Source of the DNA: a virus | Strand: one strand, 5' to 3' | IMG/VR virus record: IMGVR_UViG_3300043548_000685 | Span: 1 to 25,607 of that record | DNA: 25,607 nt | In this document: in pieces, positions 17,551-24,075 of the stretch | Position numbering within the stretch: the first letter of the stretch is position 1 | Layout of the letters: the number at the start of each line of letters is the position of its first letter | Position numbers and translations under genes: made by a program | Notes under the pieces: model-generated | Told to the model about the DNA's origin: nothing | Databases searched by the model: none | What the model saw: the letters and a program-made list of their open reading frames with translations, nothing else

Positions 17551-20361
17551 ATGGCCATCAAGGAACTCTTCTACGACCAGCGCCCCATTGCACTGCTGGA
17601 CCCGAGGGCGTCGCAGCGGATCGATCCTCGGTTTAAGTTCACGCGAAATTCGACGGGAACATATGTGGATCGCGACGGGATTCTTAAAACCGCAGAAGCA
17701 GGTAAACCCAGATATGAATATGATTATGCGAGCGGCAATTTCAATGGACTCCTTGTGGAGCCAAGCTCTACTAATATAATTAGGAATAGCTCCGAATTAG
17801 ATAATGAAACCAGATGGGTAAAAGAATTTGTCACTGTAACCGCAAACAACGCAGCTGCACCTGACGGGACCGTGACAGCAGAAAAGATAACAGAAACAAA
17901 TGTTTTTAATAGTCATTATATGTACAATGAAACGTCGGGAGCCACTAGCGGAACCAAATATGTAATGTCAGCGCATTTTAAGCGAGGAAACGGCAGATAT
18001 GTGGTTTTAGCAGACAGAGGAGACCAAGCCTGGCACGTAATGACGTTCGACTTCGATACCGAATCAGTAGTTCACTCTGTGAATACCAACTTTACAGGAG
18101 TGCGAAAACTAGCAAACGGCTGGTTCAGATTGTACTTCGGCGCTACGCGAACAGGATCACAGTCCTTCTACGCGCTATCTATAGCGGGAGCAGTCGATCC
18201 AGGCAACCTAAATGTACCAAGCTATCAAGGCGACACAAGTCGCCATTTTTACGCTTGGGGAGCGCAGGTTGAAATAGGCACATCACTTTCGTCTTATATT
18301 CCAACCACTTCAGCGGGAGTTACTAGAGAGGCAGATCTGCTATCTGTCGATTCTGTCAGTATCCCATCTAATGGATCAATCTACATTGACGCCCAAGCCA
18401 CAAGCACGGCGCCGAACAGCTCCCTTATTTCCCTCAAAAACGCCTCCAACCAGAAGATCAACCTGGCCATGGAGCAGCGCAGCGAGACATACAACAGCCT
18501 CGCGCTGATCAACACTTACAGCGGCACGGCCAAGTCCTCCCTGCCTCTCCCCGTACCAACCACCAACCGAGAGCGCAACATCATCACCTGGGGCGCCAAC
18601 AACTACCAGTACACCAAAGACAGCTCCCGCTTTGCGCCCTCGCTCAGCACCTCAGTTCCGGCCAACCTCACTTCCCTCTCGATTGGCCACGACTCGGTAG
18701 ACCCGACGAAGGCGTTTAACGGCTACATCAATAGCGTCTACCTCTACAGCGGTGAAATCGCTCCTGCTGTCGCAGAGGCCCTGGTCCGCGGCGAACTCAA
18801 CCCGGTGAACGCCGACACCTACAGCCCCTCCGGCCCCGCTGGCTCCCTGGCGCTGGTGATCAACACCCAAGGCGCTTCTGCCTCGGGTGACAAGGTCTTC
18901 GCCCTGCCAGCCGAGAGCGCCGCTAACGACAACGACCTCGTCATCACCTGGGGCGACGGCACCGAATCCGCCCTCGAGCTCGCCGCTGCCGAGGTCGGTG
19001 CCGCCGGCCTGTCCCACACCTACCCCTCTGCCGGCATCTACCCCGTGTGGGTGGCGGGCAAGATGCAGAACCTCTACTTCAACAACAGCGCCAGCGCGCC
19101 GGATCTCCTGCGCATCGCGTCCTGGGGCACTGGGCAGATGTTCACCTCCCCGAGCACGATGAACTCGGCGTTCTATGGGTGCTCACAGCTAACGAGCATT
19201 TCAACTAATGGGCTGCCCAATACAAATACAGTAACGGATTGGTATCGAGCATTTAGAGGCTGTAGCTCACTAGCAGGAACCTTCCCTTCGTTTACCTTTA
19301 GCGCAGCAACAACACTTAACGAAGCATTTCTCGGCTGCTCTGCACTAACTTCTTTTCCTGACTTAGGTAACCAAACGCAGAATGTAACGAATTTTATCGA
19401 CACTTGGAACAGTTGTTCCAGTCTTACTAGCTTTCCGCTAATTAATACAGCAGCTGGAACGAACTTTGCATCCGCATGGCGTAGCTGCTCCAGTCTTACT
19501 AGTTTTCCTCTCATTAATACAGCAGCTGGGACTGATTTTACATCCGCATGGCGTAGCTGCTCCAGTCTTACTAGTTTTCCTCTCATTAATACAGCAGCTG
19601 GGACGAATTTTACATCTGCATGGTTACAATGCTCTAACCTAACTAGTTTTCCTCTTATTAATACAGCAGCTGGGACGAATTTTACATCTGCATGGTTACA
19701 ATGCTCTAACCTAACCAGCTTCCCCCTTATCAACACCGCAGCCGCGACAACCTTAGAGTCTACTTGGCACAGTTGCATCAGCCTTACTAACTTCCCCTCT
19801 ATAAACACAGCAGCGGTAACAAACTTTAGACAAGCTTGGTATAACTGTACCGGTCTGACAAGCTTTCCACAACTAAACACCTCGTCAGGTGTTAATTTTT
19901 CTTATACCTGGTACAACTGCCCTGCGCTCACGGCCTTCCCACTTATCGATACATCATTGGCCACGACTCTTTATGGGGCTTGGTATAACTGCAGCACTCT
20001 AACCAACTTCCCTTCTCTGATATTTACTTCTTCAGTTACTGGCAACGCTACAGATCCCCCGAGTGCAGCTTCTGGTTTTGTCTCAAGCTGGGAAAACTGT
20101 TCGTCACTCACGAATTTTCCGGCCAATCGTTTCAACAACGTAACAAACTGCAATCGATTCCTCGAAGCTTGGACCGGCTGTGCCTTAACCGCTCAGTCCA
20201 TCGAGAACATCCTGGTCAGCATCAACGCCGCTGGCACCAGCAACGGCAACCTCGGAATCGGTGGCGGCACCAACGCAGCCAAGACCACCTGGTCCACTGC
20301 TGCCAACACCGCCTACAACGCCCTGGTCGCTCGCGGCTGGACGATCACCTTCAACGCCTGA
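17551..20361 (+). CDS. Tail fibre with lectin-like N-terminus and BspA-type leucine-rich repeat array
   Basis: The 936-residue protein is a clear mosaic. Residues about 15-77 carry the attachment module common in phage tail proteins (LLDPRAS, IDPRFKFTRNSTGTYVD, GLLVEPSSTN). Residues about 80-260 look like a carbohydrate-binding beta sandwich, and about 265-410 like a second, LamG-like one. A PKD/BspA-like segment with WGDGT and HTYPSAGIYPVW follows near 470-500. Residues about 535-880 hold roughly 13 repeats of about 24 residues (pattern W-x-x-C-x-x-LTSFP-x-I-N-T), the BspA/DUF285 leucine-rich type. The ending, ALVARGWTITFNA, is typical of such surface proteins. Low-GC blocks cover about 17640-18360 and 19190-20160. 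The likely role is host-surface recognition. Confidence 0.78.
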   Translation: MAIKELFYDQRPIALLDPRASQRIDPRFKFTRNSTGTYVDRDGILKTAEAGKPRYEYDYASGNFNGLLVEPSSTNIIRNSSELDNETRWVKEFVTVTANNAAAPDGTVTAEKITETNVFNSHYMYNETSGATSGTKYVMSAHFKRGNGRYVVLADRGDQAWHVMTFDFDTESVVHSVNTNFTGVRKLANGWFRLYFGATRTGSQSFYALSIAGAVDPGNLNVPSYQGDTSRHFYAWGAQVEIGTSLSSYIPTTSAGVTREADLLSVDSVSIPSNGSIYIDAQATSTAPNSSLISLKNASNQKINLAMEQRSETYNSLALINTYSGTAKSSLPLPVPTTNRERNIITWGANNYQYTKDSSRFAPSLSTSVPANLTSLSIGHDSVDPTKAFNGYINSVYLYSGEIAPAVAEALVRGELNPVNADTYSPSGPAGSLALVINTQGASASGDKVFALPAESAANDNDLVITWGDGTESALELAAAEVGAAGLSHTYPSAGIYPVWVAGKMQNLYFNNSASAPDLLRIASWGTGQMFTSPSTMNSAFYGCSQLTSISTNGLPNTNTVTDWYRAFRGCSSLAGTFPSFTFSAATTLNEAFLGCSALTSFPDLGNQTQNVTNFIDTWNSCSSLTSFPLINTAAGTNFASAWRSCSSLTSFPLINTAAGTDFTSAWRSCSSLTSFPLINTAAGTNFTSAWLQCSNLTSFPLINTAAGTNFTSAWLQCSNLTSFPLINTAAATTLESTWHSCISLTNFPSINTAAVTNFRQAWYNCTGLTSFPQLNTSSGVNFSYTWYNCPALTAFPLIDTSLATTLYGAWYNCSTLTNFPSLIFTSSVTGNATDPPSAASGFVSSWENCSSLTNFPANRFNNVTNCNRFLEAWTGCALTAQSIENILVSINAAGTSNGNLGIGGGTNAAKTTWSTAANTAYNALVARGWTITFNA
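19411..19770 (+). repeat. Five tandem 72-bp units coding the leucine-rich repeats
   Basis: Units begin at 19411, 19483, 19555, 19627 and 19699, each exactly 72 bases (24 codons). Units 2 and 3 differ at only a few bases; units 3 and 4 share their second halves, and the first half of unit 5 nearly repeats that of unit 4. This is recent duplication by slippage or recombination, and in-frame gain or loss would lengthen or shorten the fibre without breaking it. Flanking repeats have diverged further. Confidence 0.9.
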
Positions 20362-20363
20362 TC

Positions 20364-20579
20364 ATGGCCCACCACACCTTTGACGAACTGACCTACGCCG
20401 TCATCCACAGCGATGACGGCTACCTGCAGTACAGCGAGATGGAGCCCGGCACTGCGCTGGTGACTCCCCACACCGTCGAGACCTTCACCGACGAAGCACT
20501 CGCCAAAGCCCGTGCCGAAGAACTGGGCTACGTGTTCATCGATCCCAACGCTCCTCCCGTACCGCCCGAACTGCCATGA
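20364..20579 (+). CDS. Small fibre-associated protein, unknown
   Basis: This 71-residue acidic protein starts at the ATG at 20364, two bases after the fibre stop; the frame is open further upstream inside the fibre gene, but there the reading is a shadow. It contains a segment FTDEALAKARAEELGYVF and ends in PPVPPELP. Its stop overlaps the next ATG (ATGA at 20576-20579). Small ORFs behind fibre genes can be fibre chaperones or accessory adhesins. No family was recognised, and the role is only suggested by position. Confidence 0.6.
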   Translation: MAHHTFDELTYAVIHSDDGYLQYSEMEPGTALVTPHTVETFTDEALAKARAEELGYVFIDPNAPPVPPELP

Positions 20580-20881
20580 CCGCCACCATCTTCCTGCGCT
20601 TCCCTGATAAGGCCACCTTCATCAGCGCCTGCGAAACCGCCGGCTTCTGGATCACCGAAGCGCCCGAGCGCCCGCTGCTGCTCTCCCACACCCACACCTT
20701 CGACGTGATAGGCGTGATCACCGAGGGTGGCGAGTGGGATCCCGAGACCGGCGAGGAGATCACCCCTCCCACCGTGCTCGATGGCTGGCACGTCAACGCC
20801 AAGCTGCAAGAGCTGCCCAACGACTGGGACGCCTACGTGGTGACACCGGCCTCACCCGTGCGCATCTTCGCTGGCGACTGA
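20576..20881 (+). CDS. Small fibre-associated protein, unknown
   Basis: A 101-residue protein coupled to the previous ORF by an ATGA overlap. It is acidic, with segments MTATIFLRFPDKATF and WDAYVVTPASPVRIFAGD at the two ends and an EWDPETGEEITPP loop in the middle. It could be a fibre-assembly chaperone in the manner of small tfa-like proteins, but I see no diagnostic motif. It ends four bases before the stop of the converging minus-strand fibre gene. Confidence 0.62.
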   Translation: MTATIFLRFPDKATFISACETAGFWITEAPERPLLLSHTHTFDVIGVITEGGEWDPETGEEITPPTVLDGWHVNAKLQELPNDWDAYVVTPASPVRIFAGD

Positions 20882-20885
20882 GCCC

Positions 20886-21383
20886 CTAGCTCAGCGTCAA
20901 CGTCGTTGAGCGCAGCGCCCCATCCGCCCCGCGCATCCGGATCTTGAGCTGCGTGTCCGACACGTACTCAAAATTGATCTCCTTGGATGCTCCGGGCGGA
21001 TTTTGCGACGGCAACAGCACGGCCACCTCATCCAGGAACGCCATGCGCCCGAGCATGTGATTCACCGAGATCTGATTCGGATCCGTCCCAATATCCACCT
21101 GCGACACGAAGGGGTAGTACGTCCCTCCGTAGCTCTCCGTGGAGTTCAGCGCCAGCTGCACCGAGCCCGTAAACGTTCCACCGCTCTTGGGCATCGCCGC
21201 CGCAGCCGCAGCAACCGTCGCCTCTCCACCTATCTGAACAATACTTGCAGTACCGCTGACTTCTTTTCTAGTAAATAGCTTCGCATCTGTCGTATTAAGA
21301 CCTAGCTCACCAAGACTCAAATCACTTGTCGTAGGAACTTTACCAGCAACTGCCGACTTTTTAATCTTTACTGGATTGGCCAT
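20886..21383 (-). CDS. Short tail fibre protein on the opposite strand
   Basis: This 165-residue protein starts MANPVKIKKSAVAGKVPTT, an N-terminus widespread in phage fibres (x-IKxKRSxVAGKxPTxxDLxxGELxxN). It has an alanine-rich linker around residues 54-64 and a C-terminal part with GTDP and MLGRMAFLDE (bases 21027-21059), related to the end of the 1,175-residue fibre. A good AAGGAGA Shine-Dalgarno lies at 21391-21397 on its strand. It is transcribed against its neighbours and so needs its own promoter upstream of 21384. The first ~55 codons are AT-rich and the rest abruptly GC-rich, suggesting a fusion of two sources. It may be an alternative or accessory fibre. Confidence 0.75.
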   Translation of the reverse strand: MANPVKIKKSAVAGKVPTTSDLSLGELGLNTTDAKLFTRKEVSGTASIVQIGGEATVAAAAAAMPKSGGTFTGSVQLALNSTESYGGTYYPFVSQVDIGTDPNQISVNHMLGRMAFLDEVAVLLPSQNPPGASKEINFEYVSDTQLKIRMRGADGALRSTTLTLS

Positions 21384-21661
21384 TGGGCAGTCTCCTTACG
21401 CCTATAGAGGCAGACACAGCAGTTTAAGAATTCCTCCCGATCGCTAATCTGAAGCAATCGCCCACTTCCGTTGGCCGTCAAGAGCAAAACAGGCGTCTCT
21501 GCAGCTCGCCTGACCTTCCGCCCCGGCGCCCCCAAAACAACCTCGCAAGGCCAGGGCGCACACTCGCGCCCCCAGCGAAAAGGGAAGAAAAAGAGCAGAG
21601 GCCAGGGATAACACACCTGCGCTCAATCGCTACTGTGTCTTAGAACGCCCTCCGCGCTGCC
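21384..21661. other. Divergent intergenic region between minus-strand fibre and membrane-protein operon
   Basis: This 278-base region separates divergent genes and must hold promoters for at least the minus-strand fibre, but I could not find convincing -35/-10 pairs; TTGACG read on the minus strand near 21470-21480 and TATAGG near 21400 are weak candidates. A perfect 6-bp inverted repeat GGGCGC/GCGCCC (21554-21559 and 21566-21571) and a purine-rich tract at about 21575-21598 are the visible structures. I see no convincing coding sequence on either strand. Confidence 0.5.
21391..21397 (-). promoter_or_regulatory. Strong ribosome-binding site for the minus-strand fibre
   Basis: Read on the minus strand this is AAGGAGA, seven bases before the ATG at 21383. 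It is one of only two strong Shine-Dalgarno sequences in the window and fixes this start. Confidence 0.8.
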
Positions 21662-21904
21662 GTGATTGAAGTTGCCGCCGCCGCTGTTGGCGCCTCCATC
21701 ACCATCGGCGCTATGGGCATCGGCAGCGCTTTCAGTCGTTCCCGAGATGGGCGTGACACCGTAATACGCCTCACAACTGCAGTCGAAAACGTCGCTAGTC
21801 GCTTAGAAGAAATACACGTCGATATCAAAGAAGATCGCAAACAGACCTACGGCTTACTCAACGACCTCGACCGCCGCGTCACAAAGCTCGAGGCCCTGAG
21901 ATGA
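21662..21904 (+). CDS. Small membrane protein with coiled coil (possible lysis-module protein)
   Basis: This 80-residue protein starts at GTG 21662. Residues about 3-22 form an Ala/Gly/Ile-rich hydrophobic segment, and residues about 33-78 an amphipathic coiled coil with heptads (VENVASRLEEIHVDIKED, then LLNDLDRRVTKLEAL). This is the reverse of the haemolysin XhlA layout, where the coil precedes the membrane anchor, but the same class of small lysis-associated protein is plausible. Its stop overlaps the next ATG (ATGA at 21901-21904), so the two may be made together. No ribosome-binding site is obvious. The function is unproven. Confidence 0.55.
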   Translation: MIEVAAAAVGASITIGAMGIGSAFSRSRDGRDTVIRLTTAVENVASRLEEIHVDIKEDRKQTYGLLNDLDRRVTKLEALR

Positions 21905-22149
21905 ACCACCCAGCAGTCGTCGGCCTTGTCCTCAAGCTGCTCGTCGGTTGCTACAGCTACATGCTCTTGATGTCGAGCGCGAACGTCGCCAGCTGCGAGA
22001 TCCGTCGCCCCGGCCAGTGCGGCAACCAGTGGACCCAAGCCTTCACCGTCGCCGGCGGCGCCGCCTCCACGCTCTGGGCCTTCATCACCGACTCACCAAA
22101 CACCCCGAGCTCGGCACAGCGCAAGCGCAATGGCCCTCCTACCTCCTGA
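21901..22149 (+). CDS. Small membrane protein, candidate holin
   Basis: The 82-residue protein has two hydrophobic segments (residues about 6-28 and 47-64) separated by a short loop with two cysteines (SCEIRRPGQCGNQW) and a polar, basic tail (QRKRNGPP). Two-segment small membrane proteins of this size are typical of class II holins, which release or activate the endolysin. A VASC sequence before the first cysteine could be read as a lipobox, but the second hydrophobic segment argues for an integral protein. It is coupled to the preceding gene and overlaps the following one by 20 bases. The endolysin is about 2 kb away on the other strand, so the holin role is inferred. Confidence 0.5.
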   Translation: MNHPAVVGLVLKLLVGCYSYMLLMSSANVASCEIRRPGQCGNQWTQAFTVAGGAASTLWAFITDSPNTPSSAQRKRNGPPTS

Positions 22150-22462
22150 GCTCATGACCCTCCGCACCCTGATCGATGGCCTCGTCGCCTTCCTTGTGAT
22201 GGGTATCACCGAAGCGATCCTCAAGCCTCTGGCAGCCGCAGCAATCGAACGCCCCCTCAAGCGCGCTCTGCCCTACATCTACGAGCGCCTCGACGACGAG
22301 ATGCCAACGCTGCTCCGCACAGCCAGCCCGGAAGTCATGACTGCCGAGATCGCCTCCACCATCGCCCAAGCCACAGGCAACCCCGCCACCGCCCGCCAAA
22401 TCGACCAAGTCGTCGCGCTCTATTCCCCCATCAAAGCCGTGCTGCGCAACGCTTCTCGCTAA
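22130..22462 (+). CDS. Small membrane-associated protein, unknown
   Basis: A 110-residue protein with one hydrophobic segment near the N-terminus (residues about 12-37, LIDGLVAFLVMGITEAILKP) followed by a polar helical domain. The ATG at 22130 overlaps the previous gene by 20 bases; a second ATG at 22154, five bases after the previous stop, would give a protein eight residues shorter and is an equally good start. It is the third consecutive small membrane protein and probably belongs to the same lysis or envelope cassette. I recognise no family. Confidence 0.55.
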   Translation: MALLPPELMTLRTLIDGLVAFLVMGITEAILKPLAAAAIERPLKRALPYIYERLDDEMPTLLRTASPEVMTAEIASTIAQATGNPATARQIDQVVALYSPIKAVLRNASR

Positions 22463-22484
22463 TCCGAGCTCGGTAAACTACCCC

Positions 22485-22490
22485 AGGAGG
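22485..22490 (+). promoter_or_regulatory. Strong ribosome-binding site (AGGAGG)
   Basis: A perfect AGGAGG lies eight bases before the ATG at 22499. It marks independent, efficient translation of the adaptor/fibre gene set that follows, in contrast to the coupled starts elsewhere. A CCGAGCTCGG palindrome sits just upstream at 22464-22473. Confidence 0.9.
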
Positions 22491-22498
22491 ACTCGCAA

Positions 22499-22837
22499 AT
22501 GATCCAGCCCGGGGTTTACAACATCAGGTTGCAGCGCCGTGCGGACTACAGCGTCCAACTGCGCTTCCTAGACAGCAATAAAGCCGCTATCAACCTCGCA
22601 GGCTGGACTGTTTACTCCCAGATCTGGGATCAAGCCCGTAGCAAGAAATACGCCGACTTCACAATCACCTATACAGATCGCGCTGCCGGCAAAATTAAAA
22701 TGTCGCTTCCCGCAGCAACCACAGAAACACTCCCTGATCAGACCGTTTACGACGTCTTACTTGTAAATGCCATTGGCGAAAGAGAGTATTACTTAGAAGG
22801 CGGAATAGTCGCAGAACAAGGATATACAACACCATGA
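22499..22837 (+). CDS. Fibre/baseplate adaptor-like beta-sandwich protein
   Basis: This 112-residue protein has the pattern of N-terminal domains of phage baseplate or upper-fibre proteins (BppU-like): a polar start (MIQPGVYNIRLQRRADYSVQLRF would be strand 1), then AINLAGWTVYSQIWDQ, a GKIKMSLP strand and a C-terminal VYDVLLVNAIGEREYYLEGG. Such domains attach fibres to the tail. A strong AGGAGG site precedes it, and its stop overlaps the next ATG (ATGA at 22834-22837). GC content is lower than in its neighbours. The assignment is by pattern only. Confidence 0.6.
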   Translation: MIQPGVYNIRLQRRADYSVQLRFLDSNKAAINLAGWTVYSQIWDQARSKKYADFTITYTDRAAGKIKMSLPAATTETLPDQTVYDVLLVNAIGEREYYLEGGIVAEQGYTTP

Positions 22838-23100
22838 CAACAGTCGTCGCCACAACGACCTCTGCCTTCGTCGAAGTAACCGAAATCTCCGGCGCTTTTA
22901 CGCTGGTAGAAGCTACGAGTGCGACCGCCACCGTCGAGATCGTCACTGCAGGCCCTCAAGGCCCAGCGGGTGTCGAACTTCCGGTCCTTGCTGTTTCCCC
23001 TGTCGACGGCTCTCTCGTGTACTACGACAACGCAGTTGGCGCCTTCAGAGCAGACGCCGCCCACACCTTCCTCACCACCACCGACGGAGGCAACTTCTAA
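22834..23100 (+). CDS. Small collagen-like linker protein of the fibre module
   Basis: An 88-residue protein rich in Thr, Val and Ala in its first half, then a short collagen-like GPQGPAG (about residues 45-51) and an acidic C-terminal part with DGSLVYYDNAVGAFRAD. Collagen-like triplets in phage fibres form trimeric stalks or joints. It lies between the adaptor-like gene and the fibre, coupled to the former by ATGA and three bases before the latter, so it probably connects them. No family was recognised. Confidence 0.6.
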   Translation: MTTVVATTTSAFVEVTEISGAFTLVEATSATATVEIVTAGPQGPAGVELPVLAVSPVDGSLVYYDNAVGAFRADAAHTFLTTTDGGNF

Positions 23101-23103
23101 GCC

Positions 23104-23937
23104 ATGGCCAACCCAGTTCGCATCCGCCGTCGTGTCTCTGGTGAAGCCGGAGCTCCTTCTTCGCTCCTGAACGCTGAAGTTGCCTTCAACGAAGTCAACG
23201 AGATCCTCTACTACGGCAAAGGTACAGGCGGCGAGAACGGCACAGCCACCGCAATCATTGCCATCGGTGGCCCCGGCGCCTTCGTCAATCTCACTGGCGC
23301 CCAGACGATCTCGGGTAACAAGACGTTCACTGGCACGGTCGACCTGAGCGGCGCCTCGATCGGCTCGTTCTCGACCACCGGCAACGTCACCGTCGGCGGC
23401 AACCTCACCGTCAACGGCACGACCACCACGATCAACAGCACCACGGTCAGTGTTGACGATCTGACCCTCGAGCTCGGTGCCACCGCCTCCCCCACCGACG
23501 CCGGCGCGAACGGCGGGGGCATCGTCCTCAAAGCCGGCACCGACAAGACCTTCCTCTGGTACGACGCCACTGACAGCTGGACGTCCAACCAGAACATCGA
23601 ACTGGCCTCCGGCTTCTCGTTCCGCATCGACGGGACCAACGTCCTCAGCAAGACCGGCCTCGGTAGCGGCGTCGTCTCCAGCTCCCTGACCTCGGTCGGC
23701 ACCCTGACCTCCGGCACCTGGAACGCCAGCACCATCGGCGTGGCCTACGGCGGCACCGGCGCCACCACCCTCACCGGCTACGTCAAAGGCTCCGGCACCA
23801 ACGCGCTCAGCGCTTCCGCCACCATCCCCAACACCGACATCACCGGTCTCGGGACGATGAGCACTCAGAACGCCAACAACGTGGCAATCACCGGCGGCAC
23901 CATTGATGGCATCACCATCGACGGCGGCACGTATTGA
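23104..23937 (+). CDS. Tail fibre protein of the cyanophage T4-like type
   Basis: The 277-residue protein starts MANPVRIRRRVSGEAGAPSS, a divergent version of the minus-strand fibre N-terminus. It then shows the repetitive fibre pattern familiar from Synechococcus/Prochlorococcus T4-like phages: GNVTVGGNLTVNGTTTTIN, SVDDLTLELGATASPTD, GGIVLKAGTDKTFLW and LTSVGTLTSGTWNAS, ending in TIDGITIDGGTY. Such proteins form trimeric beta-structured shafts. It is strongly GC-rich. Its stop (23935-23937) is the first half of the palindrome TGATCA, the second half of which is the stop of the converging 45-residue ORF. It probably is a distal or side fibre that decides host range. Confidence 0.75.
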   Translation: MANPVRIRRRVSGEAGAPSSLLNAEVAFNEVNEILYYGKGTGGENGTATAIIAIGGPGAFVNLTGAQTISGNKTFTGTVDLSGASIGSFSTTGNVTVGGNLTVNGTTTTINSTTVSVDDLTLELGATASPTDAGANGGGIVLKAGTDKTFLWYDATDSWTSNQNIELASGFSFRIDGTNVLSKTGLGSGVVSSSLTSVGTLTSGTWNASTIGVAYGGTGATTLTGYVKGSGTNALSASATIPNTDITGLGTMSTQNANNVAITGGTIDGITIDGGTY

Positions 23938-24075
23938 TCAGCCGAACTCCGGCCCAGGATCACGCCCGGTCATCACCACCGCAACCGCTCTTCGGTAGAA
24001 CGAGCAGTCGGTCTTCCCTGCCTTCTCCAGAGCGGCCTTGACCTTGGCCCAATTCTCCCGAGTGCGGTCGTCCAT
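23938..24075 (-). CDS. 45-residue ORF coupled to the endolysin
   Basis: This short ORF starts at an ATG at 24075-24073 that overlaps the endolysin stop (TGATG on the minus strand) and ends at the TGA at 23940-23938, converging exactly on the fibre gene. The product begins MDDRTRENWAKVKAALEKAG, has a central CSFYRRAVAVVM and ends GRDPGPEFG. It is amphipathic with no membrane segment. It is too short to be certain, but the coupled start, tight packing and even composition argue that it is translated. It could be an endolysin partner or regulator. The family is unknown. Confidence 0.55.
   Translation of the reverse strand: MDDRTRENWAKVKAALEKAGKTDCSFYRRAVAVVMTGRDPGPEFG

Noticed and set aside
20878-20911. 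Hairpins around the convergent stops (CTGAG/CTCAG and GCTCAGCG/CGTTGAGC) as a bidirectional terminator
   Set aside because: The stems are short or contain a wobble, compete with each other, lie partly in coding sequence and have no T run on either strand.
17140-21080. Invertible fibre segment recombining between the two MLGRMAF motif regions
   Set aside because: The DNA copies share only about 8-base identical runs, too little for site-specific or homologous inversion, and no invertase gene is visible.
21554-21571. GGGCGC/GCGCCC inverted repeat as an intrinsic terminator
   Set aside because: No T run follows the stem on either strand; it could be an operator, but nothing supports that.
21901-22149. 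Lipoprotein spanin, from VASC before the first Cys
   Set aside because: The n-region has no normal positive charge before the hydrophobic stretch, and a second hydrophobic segment follows, so an integral membrane protein is more likely.
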